DNA of 22,483 bases from Spirochaetales bacterium (GTDB taxonomy: Bacteria; Spirochaetota; Spirochaetia; Sphaerochaetales; Sphaerochaetaceae). Both the position numbers and the translations under genes were made by a program. The stretch covers positions 1-22,483 of the forward strand of contig JAQYFM010000058.1 in NCBI GenBank assembly GCA_028723145.1, in the 5' to 3' direction. The notes under the pieces are model-generated. The model saw nothing but the letters and a program-made list of their open reading frames with translations. It did not search any database and was not told the DNA's origin. Below, in pieces: positions 1 through 7,273 of this stretch; the stretch's first letter is position 1, and each line of letters opens with the position of its first letter.

Positions 1-621
1 TGCCCCTTCTCTTTTAGCTTTCTTTAAGTTTTCTTCAATCCAGGTTAATGTTTCAGGAAGAACTGAGCAAAAGGTTCCATTAGCATTAGTATCTAATGCA
101 AGAATCCAAACTTTATTAGATAACTTATATAAATAACTTAAAGAGTTTTCATCGCGTATGGAATTACTGTAACCAAAATCTTCATACATTTTTGGAAAAT
201 CAACACTTTCAATGCTATCTGTTTCAATTGTTTTTCCATCTCTAAAAATATATGCAGAAGAATCTGTATCATGGTTTCCAGGAAGCACTAAAGTTGGAAT
301 ACCATTGTCTATAAGAGGCTGTAGTGTTTGTATTAAATCACGATGACTTTCAAACGCACCATTTAAAGTTAAATCCCCACTCAAGATTACGCAATCAGGA
401 TTAAGTTTAATCATATCACGCACAAATGCACTTGTTATTTCAGGAGTAAGGTGAGTAACTTTACCATCTGCATTTTTAATGATTGTTAAAAAATGATCAT
501 CCATTTCAGCAATCTCATGGGATAAAAAATGAAGATCACTTGCATGGATGATTACACTATCTTTAGCAAATAGCGGGCTTAACAAAAAAAGTGAAATTAT
601 TACAAGAATTATTCTTTTCAT
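1..621 (-). CDS. Secreted calcineurin-like metallophosphoesterase (partial, C-terminus beyond left edge)
   Basis: The reading frame is open from the ATG at 621 to the window edge, giving the first 207 residues. Residues 1-19 form a signal peptide (charged start, hydrophobic core, likely cleavage after LFA), so the protein is exported or is a lipid-free periplasmic enzyme. The metallophosphoesterase blocks appear in order: DLH at 29-31 (D-x-H metal ligands), GD at 82-83 and GNHD at 115-118. These define a two-metal phosphoesterase core; the C-terminal histidine motifs lie outside the window. The substrate cannot be told from the sequence. The start lies two bases after the stop of the LysM/LytM gene and has no clear Shine-Dalgarno, which suggests translational coupling in a two-gene operon. 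Fold confident; exact function unknown. Confidence 0.85.
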   Translation of the reverse strand, partial: MKRIILVIISLFLLSPLFAKDSVIIHASDLHFLSHEIAEMDDHFLTIIKNADGKVTHLTPEITSAFVRDMIKLNPDCVILSGDLTLNGAFESHRDLIQTLQPLIDNGIPTLVLPGNHDTDSSAYIFRDGKTIETDSIESVDFPKMYEDFGYSNSIRDENSLSYLYKLSNKVWILALDTNANGTFCSVLPETLTWIEENLKKAKREGA

Positions 622-623
622 AT

Positions 624-1685
624 TTAGATAAATATTTCAGGGTTTAATGTTATACCACTTTGTTCAAGCATAAAATAAAGTGTTGATGGAACAACTGATG
701 AAAGACCTACACTTGCAATGATATCACCCTTCTCAACTTCACTTCCAACCTTTACTTCAACTCTCTCTAGGTATGCATAAGTTGTCTTATAGCCCTCTTC
801 ATGGCTAATTACTACAAATCTACCAAGCTCATCACTTACACCTGCATCTACAACAGCACCTTTACCAGCAGCTGTTACTGGAGTACCTGCTGTTGCAGTT
901 ATGTAAATACCCTTTACACTCTTTCCATCTTTTGTTTGACCAAATGATGCTGTGATTGACCCCTTTAATGGAGAGGAGAAGCTAATAGAGGATGCAGATA
1001 CAACCCCAATAGTTTCAACTGGATCTGGAATAAATAATTCCTGTCCAACCTTAATATTTTCACTCTTTAAGCCATTTAGCTCTTGAAGCTCTTTCCATGT
1101 CATATCAAGATCGAAACGGCGTACAATCTTAGATAGCATATCACCATCTTTTACTGTGTAATAAACACCATCACGGTCAGGGATCATTAAAGTAACACCC
1201 TTAGTAATTGCTGCAATATTCTTAATTTTATTTACACTAATAATTGTTTCAGGCTTTAAAGAATAAAGCTTGGCAATATCTGTAAGTGTTTGACCTTCTT
1301 GAACAACGTGTTCAGTGAAAGTAAGTTTTGAGCTTGGATTAATATCTTGCTTAATTGCTTGAGAAAGCTCTCTTGCTACAACTTTTTCACTTTCTTTAGG
1401 TTCAACACTAACACTTTTCTCTTCGACTATCTTTACTTCTTCTTTTACAGTCTCACTTTCTGGTGATACTTTAACTGGTTCTTTTACTTCAATACTAATA
1501 GGCTCATGAGATACAACCTTCTCACTCCTCTCTTCCTGAGGAGGTGCAAACAAAAGATACAAGACCACAGCGACTAAACATAGTAGAACACAGAATGCAG
1601 CGATCAAGCCAACCTTAGAAGAACTTGATCCTCTTCTACTTCGTGGGTCTGGGTTTAACATATCATCATAACTATCTCTGGCCAT
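624..1685 (-). CDS. Membrane-anchored LysM protein with catalytically dead LytM (M23) domain
   Basis: A 353-residue protein. A basic cytoplasmic N-terminus precedes one membrane segment (about 25-47), then a Lys/Glu-rich periplasmic linker (50-120), two LysM peptidoglycan-binding domains (about 125-169 and 175-221) and a C-terminal LytM/M23 fold (about 238-353). The M23 fold is recognisable, but HKGxD is replaced by VKGIY (V257, Y261), YAHL by YAYL (Y305) and HLHF by TLYF (T335, Y337), so every zinc ligand and catalytic histidine is lost. In known families such degenerate LytM proteins (EnvC, NlpD) activate N-acetylmuramoyl amidases instead of cutting peptidoglycan. A role in septal or envelope remodelling is inferred from this and from divergent ftsI next door. 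The in-frame TAA just upstream of the ATG fixes the earliest possible start; the ribosome-binding site is weak (GAGG about 15 bases upstream). Confidence 0.85.
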   Translation of the reverse strand: MARDSYDDMLNPDPRSRRGSSSSKVGLIAAFCVLLCLVAVVLYLLFAPPQEERSEKVVSHEPISIEVKEPVKVSPESETVKEEVKIVEEKSVSVEPKESEKVVARELSQAIKQDINPSSKLTFTEHVVQEGQTLTDIAKLYSLKPETIISVNKIKNIAAITKGVTLMIPDRDGVYYTVKDGDMLSKIVRRFDLDMTWKELQELNGLKSENIKVGQELFIPDPVETIGVVSASSISFSSPLKGSITASFGQTKDGKSVKGIYITATAGTPVTAAGKGAVVDAGVSDELGRFVVISHEEGYKTTYAYLERVEVKVGSEVEKGDIIASVGLSSVVPSTLYFMLEQSGITLNPEIFI

Positions 1686-1692
1686 TTATTTT

Positions 1693-1721
1693 TTGACAAA
1701 CCTCTTTAATAAGAATAATAT
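1693..1721 (+). promoter_or_regulatory. Near-consensus sigma70 promoter of ftsI, placed for leaderless mRNA
   Basis: TTGACA at 1693-1698, a 17-base spacer and TAATAT at 1716-1721. Only eight bases separate the -10 box from the ATG at 1730, so transcription should start at about 1728-1730, at the start codon itself. No Shine-Dalgarno lies between promoter and gene. Confidence 0.75.
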
Positions 1722-1729
1722 ACTTCTTG

Positions 1730-3388
1730 ATGAGTTCCAATAGCAAAAAACTTCCTTTTTTTCTTCTTATCATCACAGGTACTCTATTTGTACTACTTTT
1801 AGTACACATAGCTTTCATCGTGATACCAAATAAAAATGCACCAAGGTACCATAATCCAGAGGTATCTTCTACCGTTGTCAGGGGTGAGATAACAGATAGA
1901 AATGGTAAGCTTTTAGCTATTCAGACAAGTAAGTATAACCTTTATTTCAGATTAAGTGAAATCGATGATTTACCAGAAGCTGCTCTCTTTATTTCTCCAT
2001 ATATAAAAATGAGTCAGCAGGAAATCTTAAAGCGAACTCAAGCATATTCTAAAATTGCACTAATTAAAAGAGGCCTTAGCATGCTGGAAGCTGCTGAGCT
2101 TGAGGAAGTATTAAAGCAATCAACATATAAAAATAAAATATATTTAGAGCGTTATGATGGGAGAACTTATCCTTCTTCCTTCCACGCATGTCAAACTATT
2201 GGCTTTGTTAATAGTTCAAATGTAGGGTTAGAGGGTATTGAATTATCTTATAACGATTTACTTCTTCCATACCCTGAACTTGGTAATGAAACAACATATG
2301 GAGATGATGTTGTTTTAACATTAGATTTAGACATGCAGTATCTATTAGATGTGCAAACTCAGGAAATAAGTGAAACTCATAATCCTGATTATGTTATGGG
2401 TATGATCATGGGAGCAAAGGATGGTGAAATCTATGCTATTTCATCTTATCCTTGGTATGATTTAGCAGCCTCTAACACAAGTAGTGATAACGAAAGGATG
2501 AATAGATGTATTTCTTACACCTATGAACCTGGTAGTGTATTTAAGATTTTTACTCTTGCTTGGTGCATAGAACAAGGTGTTGATATAAATGAACCATTTA
2601 TCTGCGATGGAGAGGAAACTTTTACAGTAGATGGTAAGAGCTTTACTATCTCATGTCATGAAGCTCATGGAAAAGTAGATGGTGAAGCCATGATCGAAAA
2701 AAGCTGTAATGGTGCAATTTCCTATTGGGTAATGCAAACAGATCAAGAGGCATTTAGAGAGTATTTAACCTCTCTTGGCTTTTCTAAAAAACTTGATTTA
2801 AATCTTCCAGGTGTAACATCAGGATACCTTGCTCCACTTTCTAGCTGGTCAAATAGAACTCAAGCAACACTTGCATTTGGACAAGAAATTAGTGTAAATG
2901 CACTTCAAGTTGTTACGGCTGCAACAGCATTTACAAATGATGGCTATATGCTCTCTCCTTCAATTGTTAAATGTGTTAAGAACCATAAAAATCAAGTAGT
3001 AGAGGAAAACTCATTAACTTATAAAAAAGTTTTTTCAAAAGAAACAGCAGATAAAGTCGTCTCTTATATGGAAAAGGCTGTTGAAAGTGGAACTGCTAAA
3101 AAAGCAGGTGCAGAAGGTGTTAAAGTTGCTGCTAAAACTGGTACTGCGGAGATAATTAATGAGGTAACAAAGAGCTATCAAGATGGTTCATCACTTGCAT
3201 CTACAATTAGCTTCGTTCCGGCCGATGACCCAAAATATATTATTTACTTTGCTGTTTCAGCACCAAAGGGGGATAGCATTTGGGGCGCAAATGTTGCAGC
3301 CCCATCTGTATCAGCAATAATTCAAGGTTTAATAAACCAAGGTAAAGTTAGAAGCTCATCTCAAGAGCTTGTTCAATTAAGTAATTGA
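1730..3388 (+). CDS. ftsI: Septal peptidoglycan transpeptidase FtsI (PBP3 / class B PBP2)
   Basis: Class B penicillin-binding protein that cross-links septal peptidoglycan with its glycosyltransferase partner FtsW. An N-terminal membrane anchor (about residues 10-33) leads to the dimerisation/pedestal domain, which begins with the conserved RGEITDRNG block, and then the transpeptidase domain. Counting from the TTG at 1727, the active-site motifs are SVFK at 270-273 (catalytic S270), SCN at 326-328 (the SxN motif, more usually SSN) and KTG at 470-472; subtract one for the ATG at 1730. No PASTA domain is present. The ATG at 1730 is chosen over the adjacent TTG because the promoter places the transcript start there. 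The gene lies outside the dcw cluster and on the opposite strand, and its 3' end overlaps the FlhF-like gene by 16 bases tail to tail. FtsI is preferred over an elongation PBP2 because the window otherwise lacks ftsI; this is inference. Confidence 0.88.
   Translation: MSSNSKKLPFFLLIITGTLFVLLLVHIAFIVIPNKNAPRYHNPEVSSTVVRGEITDRNGKLLAIQTSKYNLYFRLSEIDDLPEAALFISPYIKMSQQEILKRTQAYSKIALIKRGLSMLEAAELEEVLKQSTYKNKIYLERYDGRTYPSSFHACQTIGFVNSSNVGLEGIELSYNDLLLPYPELGNETTYGDDVVLTLDLDMQYLLDVQTQEISETHNPDYVMGMIMGAKDGEIYAISSYPWYDLAASNTSSDNERMNRCISYTYEPGSVFKIFTLAWCIEQGVDINEPFICDGEETFTVDGKSFTISCHEAHGKVDGEAMIEKSCNGAISYWVMQTDQEAFREYLTSLGFSKKLDLNLPGVTSGYLAPLSSWSNRTQATLAFGQEISVNALQVVTAATAFTNDGYMLSPSIVKCVKNHKNQVVEENSLTYKKVFSKETADKVVSYMEKAVESGTAKKAGAEGVKVAAKTGTAEIINEVTKSYQDGSSLASTISFVPADDPKYIIYFAVSAPKGDSIWGANVAAPSVSAIIQGLINQGKVRSSSQELVQLSN
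3373..3388. repeat. 16-bp palindrome forming the shared 3' ends of ftsI and flhF
   Basis: TCAATTA-AG-TAATTGA, with perfect 7-base arms. It coincides exactly with the overlap of the two convergent genes and supplies the TGA stop of each. Arms are too AT-rich and the loop too small for an intrinsic terminator. Confidence 0.8.
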
Positions 3389-4470
3389 GCGGCAAGACGC
3401 TTAACATCAATTCCAAAACCTTTAAGGTATTCAAGCACAACAGTTGTTGAGGCTTTCTTTAAATCTTGAGGAACCTTTTGGCCACATGTTGCAAAGCTAA
3501 CCGGTTTTCCAACATCATAAGAAAAGGTTAAGAAAGACCCAATTGATTCAGTCTCATCGAGCTTAGTAACTATTAATGAAGAAATTGAGAAAGCATTATA
3601 GCTTTTGTATTGCTTCATCATATCCTCACTCTTTAAATTAGCAGCTAAGGTAAGTAAGAATGATGTTTCACTTTCTTTAAATAGGGATAACAAACCTTTA
3701 AGCTTTAAGTTTAGCGCACCATCCTCAGGGCTAATTCCCATAGTATCTACTAAGACTAAGTCGTAGCTTTTTAGCTTATCTTGAGCAAGTAAAACTTCAT
3801 CCTCATCTTTAACAAGTAAAACAGGAATATTAAATGCATCACCAAAGGCTTTAACTTGTTCATAAGCCCCTACTCTGTAGCTATCGAGAGTAATAATGGC
3901 AACTTTCTTTCCAACGTTTTGATATAAAGAACTAATCTTTGCAAGAGTTGTAGTCTTTCCTGATCCAGTTGGACCTAAGAAAACTACATACTTTTTAGGA
4001 TGCGCCTGTGATAAATGATCGATACTAACATTAGAGATAATTCTATCAGAAAGCTCTAAAGGAAGGTCTTCTGCATCCCAATTTAAGTCTTCTAATACCT
4101 TTTCTCTAAATGGTCCTTTAATATCATTTTCATCTAAAAGACCAGAAACAATAAAACTCTTTTTGTTTTCCTTCTTCTTTAAGTTAGTCTCTAACTTTTC
4201 CTCTAGTGTTAATGATTGAGGATCAGGAGTACGAGCTTCCTTTTCAAATTCCTTTAGATCATCTTTTGTTACATTGTTATCTTGGTTGTTAACAGCCCTT
4301 TCAGGTGCTAAGTAACAAACAATTTCACATTTATTACGTTTTTTAGCAAAAAGTCCACCCCCGACTGTGAAGTCACGTCGGGAATGGATTCTAACTCTTT
4401 CACCGTATTTAACTTTTGCCTCATTGACTGCACTTTCATAGGAGTCAGAGGTAATGGTGATATACTCCAT
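3373..4470 (-). CDS. flhF: FlhF-like SRP-family GTPase
   Basis: A 365-residue protein with the layout of FlhF: an N-terminal B-like domain (1-55, with the IHSRRDF and GGLFAKK region), an acidic/basic linker (60-120), and the N and G domains of the SRP54/FtsY/FlhF GTPases. Visible GTPase motifs are the P-loop GPTGSGKT at 166-173, TLDSYRVGAYEQ at 194-205, the DT of G3 at 242-243, TKLDE (G4) at 302-306 and the FlhF-style GQKVPQDL at 330-337. FlhF normally sets flagellar position and number through FlhG and the export gate, but no flagellar gene is in this window. It is the last gene of the hslV-hslU operon, 12 bases after hslU, and its C-terminus overlaps ftsI. Family confident; flagellar role uncertain in this context. 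Confidence 0.8.
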   Translation of the reverse strand: MEYITITSDSYESAVNEAKVKYGERVRIHSRRDFTVGGGLFAKKRNKCEIVCYLAPERAVNNQDNNVTKDDLKEFEKEARTPDPQSLTLEEKLETNLKKKENKKSFIVSGLLDENDIKGPFREKVLEDLNWDAEDLPLELSDRIISNVSIDHLSQAHPKKYVVFLGPTGSGKTTTLAKISSLYQNVGKKVAIITLDSYRVGAYEQVKAFGDAFNIPVLLVKDEDEVLLAQDKLKSYDLVLVDTMGISPEDGALNLKLKGLLSLFKESETSFLLTLAANLKSEDMMKQYKSYNAFSISSLIVTKLDETESIGSFLTFSYDVGKPVSFATCGQKVPQDLKKASTTVVLEYLKGFGIDVKRLAAQLLN

Positions 4471-4482
4471 ACTTAATTTCCT

Positions 4483-5823
4483 TTATAGAATATAGCGTGA
4501 AAGATCCTGACTTTGAGCGATATCCTTTAATCTCTCATCAACATATTCTGGTGTAATTGTAACAGTCTGACCAACAATTTGATCTGCAGAAAAACTAACA
4601 TCTTCAAGAAGTTTTTCCATAATTGTATGAAGTCTTCTTGCACCAATGTTTTCATTAGTTTGGTTAACCTCATGAGCGAGCTCTGCAATTCTTCTTAAGC
4701 CACCTTCAGTGAACTCAAGATCAACACCTTCTGTTTTAATTAATGCTTTATATTGCATTGTAATTGCATTGCTTGGCTCAGTTAAGATTCTATAAAAATC
4801 ATCTGCAGATAAATCATTTAACTCTACACGAATTGGGAAACGACCCTGGAGCTCAGGAATTAAATCAGATGGCTTAGATAGAGAGAATGCACCAGCAGCA
4901 ATGAACAGGATATTTGTTGTATCAATTGCACCCCACTTTGTTGAAACCTTAGTTCCTTCAACAATTGGGAGAATGTCTCTTTGAACACCTTCTCTTGATA
5001 CTTCACCTCTTCCACCGCCGTCTCCGCCCCTTTGAGCAATTTTATCGATTTCATCAATGAAGATAATACCCATTTCTTCACATCTAACTTTTGCTTCATC
5101 GATTGCTTTCTCAGGGTCTACAGCTTTATCCATCTCCTCTTCTTTAATGATTTCACGTGCTCTCTTAATAGTTACCTTTCTAGTTTTTGGCTTTTGGAAG
5201 AGAGAGCTTAATGAACTCATTGCTTCTTGAATATCATCGGTCATATTGCCATTACCCATAACACCAATTTCAACACGTGTTGATGGATTAACTCTCATTT
5301 CAACTTCTTTATCTTCAAAAACACCATTTAAAAGAAGCTCTTTAAATTTATCTCTTGTCTGAGTAATGCTTTCTTCCATCTGGTTAGCACCAGCTGATAC
5401 TGTAGGAAGTAAAAGATCAACAAGACGGTTATTAACTCTTTCACTAACCTCATCTTCCTTACTCTTAGCCATTTCATCTCTAACCATCTGAATAGATGTT
5501 GCCATTAAATCTCTAACCATTGACTCAACATCACGACCGACGTAACCAACCTCGGTGTATTTAGTTGCCTCAATTTTGATAAATGGAGCATTTGCAAGTT
5601 TTGCAATTCTTCTTGCAATTTCTGTTTTACCTACACCTGTTGGTCCGATCATCATAATGTTCTTAGGATTAATTTCTTCTCTAATAACATCTGGAAGCAT
5701 CTTTCTTCTTGCTCTATTGCGAATAGCAATAGCAATCATTTTCTTAGCTTCATCCTGGCCAATAATATATCTATCGAGTTCCTTAACAATTTCGCGTGGG
5801 AACATTTCATCAAGTTTTTTCAT
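4483..5823 (-). CDS. hslU: HslU (ClpY), AAA+ unfoldase ATPase of the HslUV protease
   Basis: ATP-driven hexameric unfoldase that feeds proteins into HslV. At 446 residues the length is normal. Motifs in order: Walker A GPTGVGKT at 60-67, the pore loop GYVG at 93-96, the inserted I domain (about 110-245), Walker B IIFIDE at 253-258, the GRGEVSREGVQRD region from 271, and the sensor 2 block GARRLHT at 394-400. The C-terminal tail DLSRYIL matches the segment that docks into and activates HslV, so the partnership is intact. The ATG follows directly after the hslV stop codon (TAAATG), with AGAGG eight bases upstream inside hslV, which indicates tight translational coupling. Confidence 0.97.
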   Translation of the reverse strand: MKKLDEMFPREIVKELDRYIIGQDEAKKMIAIAIRNRARRKMLPDVIREEINPKNIMMIGPTGVGKTEIARRIAKLANAPFIKIEATKYTEVGYVGRDVESMVRDLMATSIQMVRDEMAKSKEDEVSERVNNRLVDLLLPTVSAGANQMEESITQTRDKFKELLLNGVFEDKEVEMRVNPSTRVEIGVMGNGNMTDDIQEAMSSLSSLFQKPKTRKVTIKRAREIIKEEEMDKAVDPEKAIDEAKVRCEEMGIIFIDEIDKIAQRGGDGGGRGEVSREGVQRDILPIVEGTKVSTKWGAIDTTNILFIAAGAFSLSKPSDLIPELQGRFPIRVELNDLSADDFYRILTEPSNAITMQYKALIKTEGVDLEFTEGGLRRIAELAHEVNQTNENIGARRLHTIMEKLLEDVSFSADQIVGQTVTITPEYVDERLKDIAQSQDLSRYIL

Positions 5824-6351
5824 TTAAATAACCTCTGTAATGATATTTGAATTTGTATAGATACAAATCTCTGATGCGATTTTTACACTCTTTTTAGCAA
5901 TTTCTTCAGCTGATAATTCAACCTTACTATCTAAATATGCTTCTGCTGCAGAACGAGCGAAATCACCACCGGAACCAATTGCAAGGGTATCGCCTTGTGG
6001 TTCAAGTACATCGCCAACACCTGAAATTAGAAACATCTTAACACCATCAGATGCAATCATCATTGCTTCTAGATTTCTAAGTTGTTTATCCATTCTCCAC
6101 TGCTTAGCAAGCTCAACAGCAGCACGAGTTAAGTCACCTGAATATGTCTTTAATTTTGCCTCAAAAAGTTCAAAAAGAGTAAATGCATCTGCAGTTGAAC
6201 CTGCAAATCCAATTATTACCTTACCGTCATATAATCTTCTAACTTTTCTTGCATTACCTTTTACTACTGTATTACCTTGTGTAACTTGTCCATCTCCTGC
6301 TATAGCAATGTGACCATTTTTTCTTACACAACAGATAGTTGTTCCTTGCAT
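5824..6351 (-). CDS. hslV: HslV (ClpQ), threonine peptidase subunit of HslUV
   Basis: Proteasome-like dodecameric peptidase. The protein begins MQGTTICCVRKNG and contains the hallmark IAIAGDGQVT and KVRRL segments. The catalytic residue of the family is an N-terminal Thr, so removal of a three-residue MQG leader to expose Thr4 is expected. I chose the ATG at 6351, not the in-frame ATG at 6405, because AGGAG lies exactly eight bases upstream of 6351, the resulting 175-residue protein has family-normal length, and the longer form would add 18 residues ahead of the processing site and overlap the upstream xer gene. Directly followed by hslU. Confidence 0.95.
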   Translation of the reverse strand: MQGTTICCVRKNGHIAIAGDGQVTQGNTVVKGNARKVRRLYDGKVIIGFAGSTADAFTLFELFEAKLKTYSGDLTRAAVELAKQWRMDKQLRNLEAMMIASDGVKMFLISGVGDVLEPQGDTLAIGSGGDFARSAAEAYLDSKVELSAEEIAKKSVKIASEICIYTNSNIITEVI

Positions 6352-6359
6352 TTTATATT

Positions 6360-6364
6360 CTCCT
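6360..6364 (-). promoter_or_regulatory. Ribosome-binding site deciding the hslV start
   Basis: AGGAG on the minus strand, eight bases before the ATG at 6351. It supports that start over the longer frame beginning at 6405. Confidence 0.8.
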
Positions 6365-6370
6365 ATAACT

Positions 6371-7252
6371 TTATGCATGTGGGTGCGCTTTATCATAGGT
6401 TTCATGAAGGCGCGCCTTAGTTACATGCGTATATATTTGAGTTGTAGAAATACTCTCATGTCCAAGTAATTCTTGAACAACTCTTATATCTGCCCCTCGA
6501 TCTAATAGATGAGTTGCAAAACTATGCCTTAATGTGTGAGGAGTAAACTCCTTATCAAAACCACAAAGAGAGGCATACTTTTCAAAAATAATATGAGAAG
6601 AACTGAAAGGCAACCTGTTTCCTCTATTTGAAACTAGAAATGCCTTTTCAGCTATTTTACCTTTTTCAAGTAAAAAAGCTTCTCTTTGCTTTAGATAATT
6701 TTCAATTTCAACAGCTGTCGACTTAGAGAAGAAAAGAAATCTTAGCTTCCTTCCCTTACCTCTAATTAGTACTCTACGCTTTGAAAACTCAAAATCATCA
6801 ACATTTATCTCTAAAGCTTCACTTATTCTTGCCCCACTATTATAGATGAAAAGAAACATAATATGATCCCTTTCATCGAAAAAATCTTTTCTTGGAATAC
6901 TAAGTAATTTTTTTACTTCATCTTCAGATAAGAAGGAAGGCAGGTGAAAGCCTCTTTCAGATACTGAAATATCTTGAAAGACATTATGTTTAATAAAACC
7001 TCTTTTTACTAAATATGTAAAGTATGTTCTCCCTGCTGTAATCTTTCTAAGTACACTTTTTTGAGCATAATTAGATTTAATTACCCTGATGTAATCACGA
7101 GCATCGTGGAGAGAAAATTCATCTACCTTAATATTTTTTTTATCAAGGTATTCGTATAAATCTTCTATGTCCTCCCTATAAGCTGTAATAGTACTATCAG
7201 TGAGGTTTCTAACATTTTTTAAATATGTGAGAAAGTCATCAATGTTATCCAT
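6371..7252 (-). CDS. Xer-family tyrosine site-specific recombinase (hslV-linked, XerC/CodV position)
   Basis: A 293-residue recombinase with an N-terminal SAM-like core-binding domain (1-95) and a C-terminal catalytic domain. All catalytic residues are visible: R142 (ARISE), beta-hairpin Lys near 166 (GKGRK), H239-T-L-R242, H265 (LGHES) and the nucleophile Y274 (QIYTH). XerC and XerD together resolve chromosome dimers at dif, activated by FtsK. Position directly upstream of hslV-hslU matches codV-clpQ-clpY of Bacillus, so XerC/CodV is the likelier identity, but the second copy at 8511 makes C versus D uncertain. Intact chromosomal length and context argue against a phage integrase. The gap to hslV is 19 bases; the Shine-Dalgarno is weak (AGGAT about 17 bases upstream). 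Confidence 0.88.
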   Translation of the reverse strand: MDNIDDFLTYLKNVRNLTDSTITAYREDIEDLYEYLDKKNIKVDEFSLHDARDYIRVIKSNYAQKSVLRKITAGRTYFTYLVKRGFIKHNVFQDISVSERGFHLPSFLSEDEVKKLLSIPRKDFFDERDHIMFLFIYNSGARISEALEINVDDFEFSKRRVLIRGKGRKLRFLFFSKSTAVEIENYLKQREAFLLEKGKIAEKAFLVSNRGNRLPFSSSHIIFEKYASLCGFDKEFTPHTLRHSFATHLLDRGADIRVVQELLGHESISTTQIYTHVTKARLHETYDKAHPHA

Positions 7253-7273
7253 ACGTTTTGATAATAATCCTAT

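Noticed and set aside
3373..3388. Bidirectional terminator between ftsI and flhF
   Set aside because: The stem is seven AT-rich pairs with a two-base centre and no T run on either side.
5555..5827. Plus-strand hydrophobic reading frame opposite hslU
   Set aside because: The apparent membrane segments are the antisense of the HslU Walker A region; no start signal.
6352..6405. Longer HslV form starting at the ATG at 6405
   Set aside because: AGGAG lies eight bases before the ATG at 6351, and the longer form would put 18 extra residues ahead of the catalytic threonine and overlap the upstream xer gene.
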